Shown here piece by piece: positions 12,560 through 25,600 of a stretch of DNA of 64,000 nt. Below the pieces are notes generated by a model, which was not told where the DNA came from, made no database searches, and saw only the letters and a program-made list of their open reading frames with translations. The stretch lies in contig CM036191.1 of NCBI GenBank assembly GCA_020631735.1, positions 36,253,335 to 36,317,334 of the forward strand. Reading direction: 5' to 3'. The position numbers and the translations under genes were made by a program. Origin of the DNA: Saccharum officinarum. Lineage: Eukaryota; Streptophyta; Magnoliopsida; Poales; Poaceae. Within the stretch, counting starts at the first letter, position 1. Each line of letters starts with the position of its first letter.

Positions 12560-13383
12560 GTATAAGTTCAGTTCATATAATATAATAGTTCCTGCAGCCC
12601 TACAGGAACATAACGAAGTTTCAACAACCTTTATGACATCAAGAGATTTCCTCTAAAGGGTACAAGAATAAGGCCATGATGAACAGCTCAAACATGTCAC
12701 CAGGCCACCAGCTCTCAAGTCTCGACAACTTTCTATCAGTTGTTCAGCAGCAGGTGGCAGTTGAAGAGGCTTGCACAATTGGCAAACCTAACATGCCCTC
12801 ATTGGAGCAAACCATGCCAATTGTGCCAAGCTAATACTGTCCCCTAGAGAGGACAAAAGCAGCAATCAGCATCAGTCTAACAACCCAATTGACACCAAGT
12901 TGTTTATTTATACCAAAGCACCCTGGCTCTACATTCACAGCCAGCCTGTCAGACTTACAAGATAACATGCCATGCCTTTCAATCAATCAGACTGAATGAA
13001 CGCTCAAAGGTGGGGATGGAATATACACATATAATTTAATCATGATGTTTGATAATTTATAACCAGATGACAATAGTATGAAGCAACTGTTCTGCACTCA
13101 ACACCTACCAAAAAAAATCCTTCTTACAGATTGAATAAAGAAATGTAGCTGTACAAGAAAGCACCTAGCTGTCCACAAGCCCCACTTGTGTACTTCCCCT
13201 TCAAGGTCATCACGCAACTTATAATCCGAGCCTCAGGGCCATTTGAGGGGGCAGTGATATTTTTCTTTTTCCTGATTTGTTTATTGGGAAAGAATTGAGA
13301 AAAAGATGGTGATGGAGGCTCAATCGGATCATGTAAGGACTGCAACAAGAAATGGGAAGAACAAGAAATGGAAGGATGAACAT
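12560..13383 (-). other. Probable 3' UTR / downstream region of the GH28 gene
   Basis: On the minus strand this lies directly after the polygalacturonase-like stop codon. It lacks coding frames and has an AATAAA on the minus strand near 12,905. A short imperfect hairpin sits at about 12,770-12,835, built from GCTTGCACAATTGGC and its near complement. The extent of the transcript cannot be judged from sequence alone. Confidence 0.35.
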
Positions 13384-16057
13384 TTATGCTGTTGCAATGG
13401 CACTGTAGCTAGCAAGGGAGAAGCAGATGGAAGGACTGGAAGATGGATCGTGAAGCTCTGTGCAAGTTTCAGGAAAGACAGCCTCGGAGTAGCCAGAAAC
13501 ATTGGAACAAGACCAGGAACTTGAACCAGAATCAGTAGCCATAGAGAAATTGAGATTGGAAAGGCAGATAGCTGTGAATGGGGCACTATCGATTCCTGAC
13601 AAAACTCCAGCAACCGAGATGTTTGTGCCGACCATGTTCTTCATAGTGACTTGATCAATCGTCGGGAGGTCAGACAGGTCGAAACTGTCATCTGGGTGGG
13701 TTGAACAGTTACCAGTGAACTCAATGCCAACAAGGACATTTTCCATTTGTACCTCAGAGATGACCACCTCCTCTATGTAACCCCCACGACCTGGTGATGT
13801 CTTGAAAGAAATACCTTTGTAGGAATCATGGATCCGGAGGTGGTTAACATGAATATCTGAAATCCCTCCAGACATCTCACTCCCAAATGCAAGAGCAGCT
13901 CCAGAAGATGATAGCAGATCCACTCTGCTGATACGAATGTCAGATGTAGGCCTCCCAAAGGAAATGCCATACTTGTCCCATCCGCTTTTCAGTGAAATTG
14001 CTTCATGACTGACACTTATGGTGCTGTCTTCAATACATAAGTTTGAACATGAATCTGGAGCAAGAATGAACAATTAGTGAAATAAGTAAAAACTTCTTGT
14101 CATCGCTGTCAATTGCATTTAAGAGTTACAGGGTACGAGTAGTTCAGATTCTTTGTTAAGGCTATGAAGGAACAATTGGGGCATATTATACAGGCTTGGA
14201 TGTTACCCAAAAAAAACAAGAAAAGGGAAAAGGAGAATCGGTGTTTCTTCAGGAATCAGGATGTTTTTGCTGCATTCAGCACTAAAGGCATTAAATGCTA
14301 CCAGCAAGAATGAATTAAAATATCTATGCTATATGAAAATAAAACATAAAAAAATGTATTCAGACTAGAGAAAAAAAAACATACCTGGAACTATGCCATC
14401 AGTCAGTGGAGCATCCAGTGAGGTCTCAATCGTCACATTGTGGACCTTTACATTACTAAAGAATACAAAGACATTATGCATTAGTACAAATGCAACTAAT
14501 ATTCACCAAACCACACACCTTACACACAAAGCTTAGTTAATGGCATTGCACCTGCAGTACACCGGATGTATGCTCCAGGCTGGTGAATTTAAGACTGTCA
14601 AGTTTGAGATCACGATATCTTCAGAATACAGAAACTCCAAAATATGAGGTCGACTATGGTTCAGCTCATGGGAGCGCAGCCACTGCCACCATACTAAGCC
14701 CTGACCATCAATAACTCCATTGTTCCCTGGAATAAGTGGACAAGACATGCAAGGACCATTAAATTTTGACTAAAGAACACAAGGCTGAAAAATCCATATA
14801 CAAGACAGAACAAAGCAGTTACCGGTTATGACAACATCGGTTAAGTTGTATCCGTTTATCAAGCTTCGATGTCTAGGACCAGGAAGGTCAGTCCCTTGGC
14901 CATAAGATGGCAAAGGTTCCACGATCGGCCATTGTGATGAATCCTAAAATGAGAAATAAAACAAATTATGTCAGCACCTTTAATAATTAAAAATACAAAA
15001 ATCTTCATATCTGAAGAACATGGCATTGCTTGCCTTTTTACATCCAAAATACATATATGGCGTACAATGTGTAGTCCCAAACCACGTTTCTAAAGAGTTA
15101 AGCATGTCAAAAGAGAAAAAAGGTTGAATAGCAACAGAGAAGTGATCACAATCTGCATGGCAGGAACTAAGAAACATGCCTAGTTTTTTTTATACAAGAT
15201 TAATGAGGTAAGCTTGACTTCAAAACTATGCAAAAAGGAAATTGCCTATTTTTGCTACCTGCCTCGCAGCAATAGCTATGTTTCACCTTCCAAAAACTCA
15301 CTCCATACAGTAAAAGCAAACAGAAACAACTCCAAGCTTCTCATCTAGAACAAAACTTGAATACTACTTATCGTGATACCTGCAAAGGATTTTCCCCATG
15401 ATATGAAGCAATAACAAAGAACATACAAGAGCAGGAAAGATGGCGTCCAAATCCATGGCATGTGACTCTCACCTCACAGATGTCCAAATCACTCCTTCCT
15501 GAGGTACAACCAACAACCATATCTAAACAGACTAAGATGACCAGATCAGCAATACCAATCCTACTACCAGCTCACATCCAGCCAATGCAGGTTGAAAAGG
15601 ATAGGCACCAATCGCACACATACTCTGAATGCCAACGCAAGCAGAATCTCTGTAACTACTACTGCCTTAACAACCCGTGACAAGAAACGGAATCGAAAGC
15701 AAATCAATGCCCCCACACTACCTTTGCGCCGATGATGACGGCACCTTCCTCCAGGTAGAGGGTGAGGTGGCTGGTGAGGTTGAAGCTGCCGGTGAGCCAG
15801 CGGCCCCTGGGCACGTACAGCTGCGCGCCGCCCTTGTCGGCGAAGGAGCGGACGTAGAAGACGGCGTTCTGGAACGGGACTGTGTTGAGCGTCCTGCCGT
15901 CCCCGACGGCGCCGAACTCAGTGATGGTGACGCTGTGCGGCCGCGACCCCGGCGGTGCCTGGTCCCGCAGCTCGCCGCGCGCGGCGGCGGCCAGCACCAC
16001 TAATGCTGCCAGGACGACCTGCAGAGCAGAGCGGCAGAGCGGCATTGCCGCCGTCAT
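13384..16057 (-). CDS. GH28 polygalacturonase-like protein (pectin-lyase fold, secreted)
   Basis: Exons on the minus strand: 16057-15722, 14943-14823, 14726-14552, 14455-14385, 14054-13384, joining in phase to about 457 aa. Start 16057 gives an N-terminal signal peptide (MTAAMPLCRS then a Leu/Val/Ala core to about residue 28), so secretion to the cell wall is likely. Family marks: SVTITEFGAVGDG, GAQLYVPRGRWLTGSFNL, NGVIDGQGLVWWQW, RPHILEF, TDGIVPDSC, LKSGWDKYGI, FGSEMSGG, PGRGGY. This matches plant 'probable polygalacturonase' proteins that act on pectin. Canonical catalytic positions differ: the paired-Asp motif reads SHE (residues about 250-252), and the RIK motif before TSPGRGGY reads SFK. 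Asp230 and Asp235 of the TDGIVPD block remain. Classical polygalacturonase activity is therefore uncertain. The minus strand at about 16,510 has a donor-like GTAAGTA, so a non-coding first exon is possible. Confidence 0.9.
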
Positions 16058-17000
16058 GCCGCAGCAAGAGTTAGCAATCAATCTATCCACACCAACCAAA
16101 CACGGCGCATTGAATTGGAAGCTAAAATCATTCGAATCAAAGCTCCTAAAATTTCGCTGCTCAACCGGAACCAAAACCATCTCTCCGTTGCCACAAGATC
16201 TCCGCGAGGGACGAACGATCAGGGGGAGCAACGAGAGGGCCCACCATTCATTCCCTGACCAAGATCCCGAAATCCAGTACGAATCGCATGGGGTGCCAGG
16301 CGCTCGACAGCCACAGTGAAATCACCAAGCTATGCGCCCCACGCGCATAAAGCCGAAAACGAGAATCCAAGAGCCGCCCGCCCATTCGGGTCAGGAGCGA
16401 GCATGAAAAGCGCCATCTTTAATGGCGCAACAAAAATCCCAGAGGAAGGCGGAAAATCATCAGGCAAGCCAGCAATCTAATGACGACAGGAGAACGTACT
16501 TACTACTAGGCCCTTCATGAGTCCGTCTCTCTCTCCCCTCTTGACCGCCGCGGCGGGAGGAGAGGAGGAGGAGGGAGATGGAGAGGGAGGCAGCGAGCAG
16601 CGGCGATCCCAGGCGCCGCCGCCGCAAGACGCCCCACAGCGGAACACGCCGACACCGAAAAAGGAGGCTCCTTTTCAGGCTCCTTTTCTCCCGGGAGAAT
16701 CGGTTGAGACAGATACCCCGCCACCCCGGGAGAAACGGAAGCGGGAGGCGAGGGGAGCGGAACAGCCGCCGGCTGCCGCTGCAGCTGAGGTGGGGAGAGA
16801 AGCTGCAGCGCCTGCTGCGGCGGCAGGGGAGGGGAGGGGGTGTGTTTACAATGCTCTGTACTCTGTACTCGATGATACTAGAAGTAGTAGGAGAGGAGGC
16901 TACCAGCAGTAACAATAGTCTGCTTCGCCTCCTCTGCCTCAAGTCTCTCTGCTGTCTCCTCTGATTAATATCTTCCAAATGTGAGTGAGAGATTATAAAA
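16058..17000 (-). promoter_or_regulatory. 5' leader and promoter region of the GH28 gene
   Basis: This is sequence upstream (minus strand) of the 16,057 start. A GC-rich block at 16,510-16,850 has CCGCC and purine-rich runs, typical of a grass 5' leader. No TATA box can be assigned with confidence. Open frames here on both strands lack similarity and are read as GC artefacts. Confidence 0.35.
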
Positions 17001-18480
17001 GGAGAAAGGTTTTAAATTGGGGACAAATATTTTCCAAATGTGAGTGAGAGAGATTAGAAAAGGTGAAAGGTTTTTAATTTGGGGATTAAAACCGGAAGGA
17101 GGTGAATGGGGGGACAAAAGGGTGTATTGGGATGAGTTGGCATGCTCTAATTATCCTTGTTATTATTTATTTTGGTTTTGAGAAAAATGTGTTGAGATTT
17201 TCAAGGCGGCTCTAGTTGACGATTGGCCAATAGGATAGGGATTCAAAGGAAAGGTGAAATTCAAATTGGATTTAGAGATGGAAAGAGTTTTTTTTTTTGG
17301 TGTAGTAGTTGTTTTGTGTGTGTGTGTGTGTGTGTGTGTGGTGAGTTGTCACCCGGTAAGGATATGCTCATGTGTGCATGAGCTGTTGTTGGTCATCGGA
17401 CGTTGGAGAAAGACAAAAATAATAATGAAATGGAGCATGGAGTTTTTTAAAAAAACTGTGTTGCAATTTTGCATGGTGTTTATTTAAACCTTGAGCACGT
17501 CAGTTCAGCAAAAGATTGACATTATTTTTGAACGAAAAGATTGACATTTTTCGTTTTTGATGAGAATGTGATATACTAGTTCTACTATTCCGTGCAAAAT
17601 GAAAATGGAAAAAAAACAAATGGAGATCAACTGTGGCCCCTTGCTGGGTGAAGTATTATTGTAGTCAAGAGAGACAAATCCAAAAGCAATTCTTACATTT
17701 CATATAATTTGTCTAATGTTTGTTATACTTATTAAATATACGTTCACATGCGTATAATTAATTTAAAGTTTAGAAAATACATTGTTTGTGACTTCATCTA
17801 ATAAAATAGGCTTAAACTTGGTCACTACTCCAGGTAGTACATATTTTCATCTAATAACAGCTCCGCTGCTCCGGGATGCAAATCGGAAACCTCAATCAAG
17901 GCAGGCCCCACTCCCAGTGCAGGGCTGTACTGTAAGCTTGGAACGGACCCACAAGGCAGCTGGGCCAATCATGATGACAGGTGGGGCTGGGGTCTTTTAT
18001 GTGGGTCCCTGTGCTGCATCTGAGCGTGGGACCCCCTCCAATTCCTTCCTTGGATACTTTGGAGTTTGCGGGTGGCACTTAAGTACAGTATTTAGCCAAC
18101 ATTTTCTTTACTTGATTGACATCATGTTGACATGGTAGTACCACAGCACTAATAGATAGACCGTCAAGCTTATAAGGAGGAGGAAACATGAACCTTATTA
18201 ACCCCTTTTTTTCTTCAATCCGTGATGAGTGTCCAGAGAGACATAATCATCATACTCTTCAAATTAACCAAAATGATGGCTGAAAACATAAGAGTGTATT
18301 GGAATGAGTTGGCAAGCAACAAATTGGCATCAAGCTGTGCTGAATTTTTGTTTGGAAAGGAAAAACCTAAATAAAAAAAATCTGCATTTACTGATATGGA
18401 GGAGGGGAGCAAGAAAGGCTAGGAGTTGATGTGTGTGCACATATCCAGCTAGGCGTGCATGACAACTGCAAGACATACTA
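17001..18480. other. Intergenic, no gene recognised
   Basis: AT-rich except for 17,870-18,050. A duplicated phrase, TTCCAAATGTGAGTGAGAG, occurs at about 16,974 and 17,033, so there is a local tandem duplication of about 60 bp. It also contains the GT microsatellite listed separately. Confidence 0.4.
17314..17341. repeat. (GT)n microsatellite
   Basis: About 13 uninterrupted GT units, preceded by a T tract. Confidence 0.9.
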
Positions 18481-18720
18481 GGCCTCGTTTAGATTGAAAA
18501 AAAAATTCAAACCGATGAATAGTACTACTTTCGTCTTATTTGGCAAATATTATCCAATCGTGGACCAACTAGGCTCAAAAGATTCATCTCGTGATTTCCA
18601 ACTAAACTGTGTAATTAGTTATTTTTTATCTATATTTACTACTTCATACATGAGTCCAAAGATTGATGTGATGAAGAGAGTGAAAAAATTTCAACTTTTA
18701 GGGTGCATCTAAACAAGGCC
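18481..18720. mobile_element. MITE, GGCC-TGTTTAGAT family, 240 bp
   Basis: Ends are GGCCTCGTTTAGATTG and, reversed, the complement of GCATCTAAACAAGGCC. The interior carries the family marks TTGGCAAATATTATCCAAT, GTGTAATTAGTTATTTTTTATC and GATGTGATG. The flanks read CTA on both sides. Further members of the same family lie at about 26.3, 27.8, 39.9, 41.5, 46.1 and 46.5 kb. Confidence 0.8.
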
Positions 18721-19012
18721 CTAGTACAGATGACACGGTGGGAGGTGAGCAGAGTAGGTGGGCTATAATTGTTGCAAAGAATGTTCTCCTTGATTAGGGC
18801 AGGGCATGCTGTAGGTACACCCAGAGAACAGCCTTGCAAACAAGACTTGCCATTTTAGTTTTTTTTCCTTGTAGAAGATAGATGCAAGAGCAATATAATG
18901 GTAGTATTCATCGTGAGCACAAAAGGGTTTTTCGTGTGTTATAGAAACTACTTTCTTGAAATTTAAATGCATTTAACTGAGGTGAGCAGGCTGGATTATT
19001 TACGGTCCCATG

Positions 19013-22000
19013 TGTAACAGAACCGACCACATTATAAGAGCACAAGTACAAAAACAAGCACCGAAGCGCTCAAATTTTCGAACTTGAGCCCATATAATCC
19101 CGGTAGTCAATTGAAACCACGAAGGATTTCAAACCAACTTGCTTACAACCAAGATCGCATCATTCAACATACAACATCATACGTTACATTTCGCAAGTAG
19201 TTCCGAAATAAGTTTACACACACGGAGTCGCAGTTATTACAAACCAAGTTTATAAAGTAGCGGAAGCAAACACACGCCAGTTGTTTAACTACTGCCAGTC
19301 TTGTTGATCAACAACCCGCAAAAGCATCAGGAAAGTACATAAAAGATGATCACACCCAAGTGATCTAGTCTTCGTCACCCGCAGGGTGGAGACAATTTTT
19401 GCAGAAGCCTTGGTAGAGCATATCATCTGCAACAGGAGGGAAATAAACCCTGAGTACTGGCATGTACTCAGCTAGACTTACCCGTCGAAAACCAGAAATA
19501 AGATGACACCAAGGATTATGCAAGGCTTTCATAATTGGAGCTGGATGACATTACCTTTTGCGGAAAAGCATAAGTAATTTAAACTCTTTTAACCTGTACT
19601 AACATTTATTTTTAGCATTTACCTGTCATCTATCTTAGCACCTGTACTAAGCATGCACTTGATTATAATCAAACAATTATCATTATTATATCCAGAGCAG
19701 GTATGAATTGTGGCAACATTGTATCATTCCCTTAACCACCGGTTCATTTAATGAGATCTACGTTGCCGCTGCTCAAGTCAAGTGCTCACTAACCGGGAGC
19801 GACGGCGATTCGAATCGAATTCCTATCCAGCTGGAGGGGTATTTCTAACACTCACCGAGTCACGCCTGGCGAGGGCTGCTCAGGTCATCTTTTGTACAGT
19901 TCAGGAATCGCGGGTCCGAATAATGTCGCGTCCCCAAGGGCGACACTCTGCCAGGTGATAGGGACTCTAACCCTCCCTTGGTCTCACGCCAATGTCCCCA
20001 AGCACATCCTTTCTCTCCTCCAAGATGCAACCTACCATTCGATTCCCGGCCTGAACCATACTACTCGACTTCGCGGTCGGAACGACTTATCCGGCCAACT
20101 AAGTGTTAGACTGCGTTCAACATGACTCAAGGACGTACAGCGAAGCGGTCCTTAAACGACTCAGACGGGCATAGCTCCACACCCAAGACGTGAAGTGTCT
20201 TGCGGCTGTACTATCGAATTCCCGCCCGGTCTCAATTTCATTTTAAGGCATGGTTCCATCCACGATAGCCTTAAAGCCACTCGTGACTCCTTCCTACATC
20301 TCGCGGATGACCGGAAATCACCCGACTTCTACCGTACTAAGCAGGGCTAAGCATTGATACGTGCCTAAACCTAAATTAGGATTTAAGTACGATATCTGGG
20401 CAAGGATAGGTATAATGCAACAATTGTTTTCATATAACTCCTACAACTTAATGCATTAAACAATTAAAAGTACTCAAGATAGATTTATAAAATGATGGGT
20501 TCAGCATGCACCGGGGCTTGCCTTTCAGAAAGGTCGAATGCCGGTGGTCAGGACACTCAGGCAAGTCTTCAACGGCATCTCCTCCGCCGACTGGTTCCGC
20601 TGGCGCCTCTGGCTGGTCCTGGATTTCCTCCGGAATCACTGGCTCGAACTCGAGGAGTGTTATCCCCTCCGGAACACCTATTGCATGAGTGCACAATAAA
20701 CATCATGGGTGCATAATGGTGCAACATGCTCGGAATGAAATGCATTTCAGCAGTAAGAGTACTCTATTCCAGTCACTTCATCATTACGTGCAAATCTCTT
20801 CTCCGGTGGAGAAGTACTTACCTAAGCTACTCAACCTAAGATACAGTTGTTCCTCTTCGGTTAAGGCTCTAACACCTAACAACACAAGAGTAATATTACT
20901 TAGGTTACCACAGTAAGATATTCTGGACAGCAGCTCAAAGATTCTAACATAACTGAAGATTCCTAACTCCAAAAGTTATGGTCTAAGACAATCTGGAAAG
21001 CTTAAGAAATGCACTATAAATCATTTTCAGACCTCAACCTTAAATTCCTAAGTTTTCCATGTCGAATTTCCCAAGTTCCAGAATCTGTCCTCTCTAAACA
21101 GAGAGCAGCTAATTCTGGACTGTCACTTTAAACAGCAGTAACTCCCAAACTACTAAGCCAATTGCTCCCAAATTTTGACACAAGCTAGTTTATCAAGTTT
21201 ACTACAACTTTGGTATTTAAAAGTTTTCCAGAAAACACTTTTATCAAAGGTCAAACCCAAAGATACTACCAGCTGTCCAGAAAAACCTAGAATTGCAAAG
21301 ATTAAATATTTATTTACGGGGCAAACATCCTCTAAGACCAAACTAATATTACCAAAAGTTCACATAGATCACAAAAACACCAGAAAGTAAGGTGTGCCCA
21401 CCTAGAATATTTATTTACACCCCTTTCTTAATTTATTTAAGTAATTAAGTGGAATTTTAAACATATAAGTAAACTGCTCCTAAATTTCTACAAAAATTAC
21501 AGGAGACTCTATGAACCAAAAAGAGACCTCTGTAAAAATTTGAACTAAAATTATTTACAGAAACTCCCCAAACAAAATTCACAAGCCAAAAAGGCTGATT
21601 TTTGTATAAATAACAAAGCATAGTAAAAAGTGTCAAACAACAGATTTCCTATTTTTCTTAGACACTTTAAGGTACTAAGACATTCTCCAAAAAATTATAA
21701 GAACATTGCACATGTAGAACAATTACAAAAATTTATTTAAGTATTTCCTAAAATAACAAGATAGCATTATAACTTGAAAAGTACTTAAGCACTACTGCCC
21801 AAATTTTTACCAGAGCTAGAGCAAGTATAAATTAGCCTACCCACCAAATTTCATAATTTTTGGAACACTGAAACTCAAGATATGATTTAAACAAGTTTGC
21901 ATGTAATTTAGAACACATTTCAAAGACCTATTTAAATCTCCTAGAAACTAAACATCACATAAGCATTTGATATTTTTCCTAGATCCCACACTTTATTTGG

Positions 22001-23838
22001 AACCCAACAAAATTTGGATCACAATTTTTGGATCTACCAAACCCTAGATATGAAAATCACAAACATTATTCAAATCTGTGAAATAATAAAGGAACTGAAA
22101 TTTCAAACAAATCAAAAAGGGCACTGGGCCGGCTCAACACGCCCGCACGGCCTAGATCTCATGCGCGGCCCACTTCTCCGTGCACGGCCCGCGACGGCCT
22201 CCCGCCCACGCCCGCGTTCTGACGAGAAGGGCCCACCGGTCAGCGAGAGAGAGGCGGAGGGGAGGAGACGGTCGCGACTCCGGCGAGCTCTAGCTCGCCA
22301 ACGACGGCGCCTTCGGCGAAGCTACGGTACCAGCGCGTTCACCTCAACCTCGCACACCTAGGGGTACCCTCAATTGCTAGGATTATGGCGGCCAGAGAGG
22401 ATGGCAGCGGTCATGGCAGCGTGCGGCCGCGGCTCGACCAACTCCGACGAGTCGCCAGCATCCCGGCTCAATTTGCCTACCCTATGAGCTTCAGCATACC
22501 TAACTATACCTACAGCATGGAGGAGATAGGATAGGGGGCCCGAATGGCATGGCCACGTGCGAGCTCGACGGCGGCGGACGTGGCGGCCCGGTGGAGCCGC
22601 CTTCGCGGTGTAGCTCACCTAAAGCGATAGAGATGGTTCGGTGAGGACGAGGAGGTGGAGGGGCTCACGGTGGTGCGGTGGTCTAAACGGTTTGGCCAAT
22701 GGAGCTGCGGTTTGGGAGAATGGCTCGAACGCGGTCGCTGTTCTGCTTCTCCGGTCACCGCCCGCGCGCGGAGGAGGAAGCAGAGAAGGAGGGAATGGTG
22801 AGCGCGAGTGGTGGGGGTTGAGGTGGCGGCCCCGACTTCACGCGCCGCGCGCATGCTTGCGACGTGGAGGCGATGGCAGGGCGCGAGCGCCACGCGGCTC
22901 CCTTGCTCTGCGCGGCCGCCACGACAGCGAGGCTGTCTGTCGACTGAAAGGAGCCGACGAGGTGGTCTGACAGCGATATTTTGACGTTGATTATCTCTCA
23001 AACCGTTTCGAGTTAGTCAAAGATGATAACACTAAAATTATAGAGCTTCGTGAGGGCTACAACTTTGTCAATTGGAGCTTGGACTGGTTCGACCTAGATT
23101 TGAAACTACCGAGCTCTAAAGTGGGGTACCCGAAAACTGAAACTGAGTTTCAGTCAACTATGCCGACTGAACCCCATTTTTCAAAGCACCATATCTCCTA
23201 AACTATTTAGAACCAGGTGATGGTGATGTTGACAATGTTGTAGAGCTATGTGTGGACAACAACTTTGTCAATTGGCTCAAGGACTGGTTCGGCCTAGTTT
23301 GTGAGTTACAAGTTGCCAAAGTGAGGTACAGTGAAACGGTTTTCAGCTTCACACTTAGCCAAAATTGCTAAGTCCCAAAACAGCCTCTAATACTGACTTG
23401 TGGGCCATTTTTGAGCATGTTCTGATCATTTTCATGAGATGGCCATATTAGAACTTTTGTTCCTTATGAAATTCTCTACAACTTTTCTTAAGGGTGCTCC
23501 TCCATGCAAGGTCTCTAAGCTGGACTTTTTAATTGGTCAAACTAGAGCATCCTAGGGCTAAATGGTGGTCAACTACACCTTGGAGGGCATTTTGGTGATT
23601 TTGGTCAACATGAACCTTGCTCCATTAGTGACCCTAAGTATAACTAAGGTGCTGTGAGATGTAATTAGCTACTCTACCCTTTAGTTACACCAACTCCATA
23701 GTGTCACATGATGTGAGTCAAACAAAACTTTAAAAACAAATCACATTTGTTACAACCACATGAATTAACATGAAATGATGCATGCTTATGCTCATGCAAT
23801 GCAATGCAATTATGGAGCTAAACACCTGAGGTGTTACA
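19013..23838 (-). mobile_element. Very large solo LTR (4.8 kb), LARD/gypsy-like
   Basis: The unit begins TGTAACAGAACC and ends ACCTGAGGTGTTACA, giving TG...CA termini with the inverted ends TGTAACA/TGTTACA. It is flanked by an exact 5-bp duplication CCATG at 19,008-19,012 and 23,839-23,843. No gag, protease, RT or integrase frame is present, and no second copy of the ends occurs inside or nearby. The simplest reading is a solo LTR left by recombination between two LTRs of a large retrotransposon derivative. Minus orientation is suggested because the reverse strand starts TGTAACACCTCAGGTG, a common LTR start in grasses. A GC-rich block lies at 22,130-22,980. Short frames inside are not genes. 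Confidence 0.75.
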
Positions 23839-23843
23839 CCATG

Positions 23844-24780
23844 TATGGTAGAACCGTACGAGAAATTTACGTAGTGGTATATATATCGCCAAAAAAAGCA
23901 AATGGCATATTTCTGATTTCAAAACTTATGGCAATGTGTTTTAAAATTAAAACCAGTGAATTGCAGTAGCGTGGATTTAATAATCAACACAAAATATAGT
24001 TTTATAGGCCTATGAATTGGCATTATGTGACCAGCCTGGCATGGAGAGAGCAAGAGCGTGCTTGGGTTCTTGGCTGGGTACTGTGCTGTCTTGCCTAGTC
24101 AGGATAACGAGCGAGAACCAGGCACTTGGATTTGGAGCAAACATTTCTCGAGTCTTGTGCGTGCAAGGTTAGCTCTTGGTAGCTCAAGCGAGCCAAATCG
24201 GCTCGCACGAGTTGGCAAGCTCCTCGTACCTAGCTTTGGCGAGGCGAGCTCGTCTGAAAACAAGCATATCCCAAGTCATTTGTAATGGCAACATTTGTAT
24301 TCCGTTCATTATTTATGATTTTGAGGACTCATATCGTCTTACACAACCATACGTTCGCCCTCAGCATTTGGATTGACAGCTTGCAAACCCATGCTTATTT
24401 TTTTCCTCAGCATGGCCTTTTTGTGAAAGAAAAAAATAATACTCTGGCTACAAGGATTTTAATCAGGGTGTGGGAATAATAAACAGCTAATTAAAGTTCA
24501 TGAGCGATGCATGGTTGCCTAATTTGTGGAGGCTATTTAATGTCCTGCTATACGTTCATAATATCATTCATGATATAATGGCAAACCCCAACTTGAAAGT
24601 TTTCATCAGCATTACACTTATCTCGTACGGGTAGTTGTTGCCATCTCACCATCTCGTAGGTAGTAGCCGAACATCTTCATCAAAGAAATAGAAGAGGAGG
24701 AAAAATAAAGGGAAAAAAAGGAGAGGTATTATGGTCATTTTTTCATCGACTATTATAAGAAGAAAACTGTTTTAGCAAAC
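23844..24780. other. Intergenic, no gene recognised
   Basis: No coding similarity. At about 24,165-24,255 the sequence repeats variants of GCTCG/GGCGAG in both orientations, possibly an old MITE. Nothing else is supportable. Confidence 0.4.
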
Positions 24781-25600
24781 GTTACTAGAACAGTTTTAGC
24801 AGCTTCGTCAATAAAACTGTTTATAGAGCGGAAGGAGGGGGGAGAAAAAAAAAAGTTACTTCGCCGGCGGTGAAGTAGAGCTTCGGGAGGCGGAGAAGAA
24901 AGCGGTGTGCGTGCGCGTGCGAGCAGTTCCAGGCTACTCGTACTAGCTAGCAGCAGCAAGGCAGCAACGGCCGGGCAGCGGGGCCTGATTGACCGGCCGG
25001 ACGGCCCGGGGCCCGGACCTGGAGTCCATGACCCGACACGCCTGGCGTCCCCCCCACATGCGCCGGCCCCCTCCCTACGCCCCGGCCCCACGTCTCGGCT
25101 CCCGAGGAGGAGCACGAGTAGCCCAGGGACACCAGCTGCTGGGCCCCATCGCGTCACCGAAGCCCGGGCCGGGCCCCTGGGCCGTGATGGGGGACGCCAG
25201 GCTCGAGCCGACGCGTGTGGGTTCCGGTGGCCGGCTCCGCTTCGCTTTGCCGGCCACTAGCTAGGCAGAGGCAGGCAGTGCGTACGAGTCTTCCGCCGGG
25301 CGTATTCTATTCGTGTCGTGTGAGCGATCGACGGTGTGAACGGGCTTCGAATAAAGCATGCAGCCAATGCAAGCTGGAGTAGTGGAGGCCGGTTTCGTTC
25401 CGACCTCCGGCTTCCGCGCGTGCCGGTGCCGGCGACGACGGCGGCCGGCCGCATGCATGCATGGTCTGATGAATCGATCGACCCGCCGCCGGACCCGGAC
25501 CCCGTCAAGGCTAGGTGTAGGTACTGCTACTACGCATTCAACGGCCGCAGGTACTGGAGGAGGCAGCAAGAGAAAGTCCATGCAAAGGATCCATCATGAA
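24781..25600. other. GC-rich island without recognisable gene
   Basis: There are overlapping open frames on both strands (for example 24,753-25,157 minus and 24,907-25,260 plus), all rich in Arg/Pro/Gly/Ala and with no domain. This is typical of GC-rich non-coding sequence. It could be the first exon or leader of an unannotated gene, but no downstream exons are apparent. Confidence 0.35.

Noticed and set aside
16460..16978. 172-codon minus-strand frame upstream of the GH28 gene
   Set aside because: Low-complexity Arg/Ser/Leu composition from GC-rich leader DNA, not continuous with the signal-peptide start.
22014..23001. GC-rich frames inside the 19-24 kb LTR as a host gene
   Set aside because: No domain, frames overlap on both strands, and the stretch is enclosed by LTR termini with a target duplication.
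24753..25260. Overlapping frames in the GC-rich island at 25 kb
   Set aside because: No recognisable domain, Arg/Pro/Gly bias and no downstream exons; kept only as a GC-rich island.
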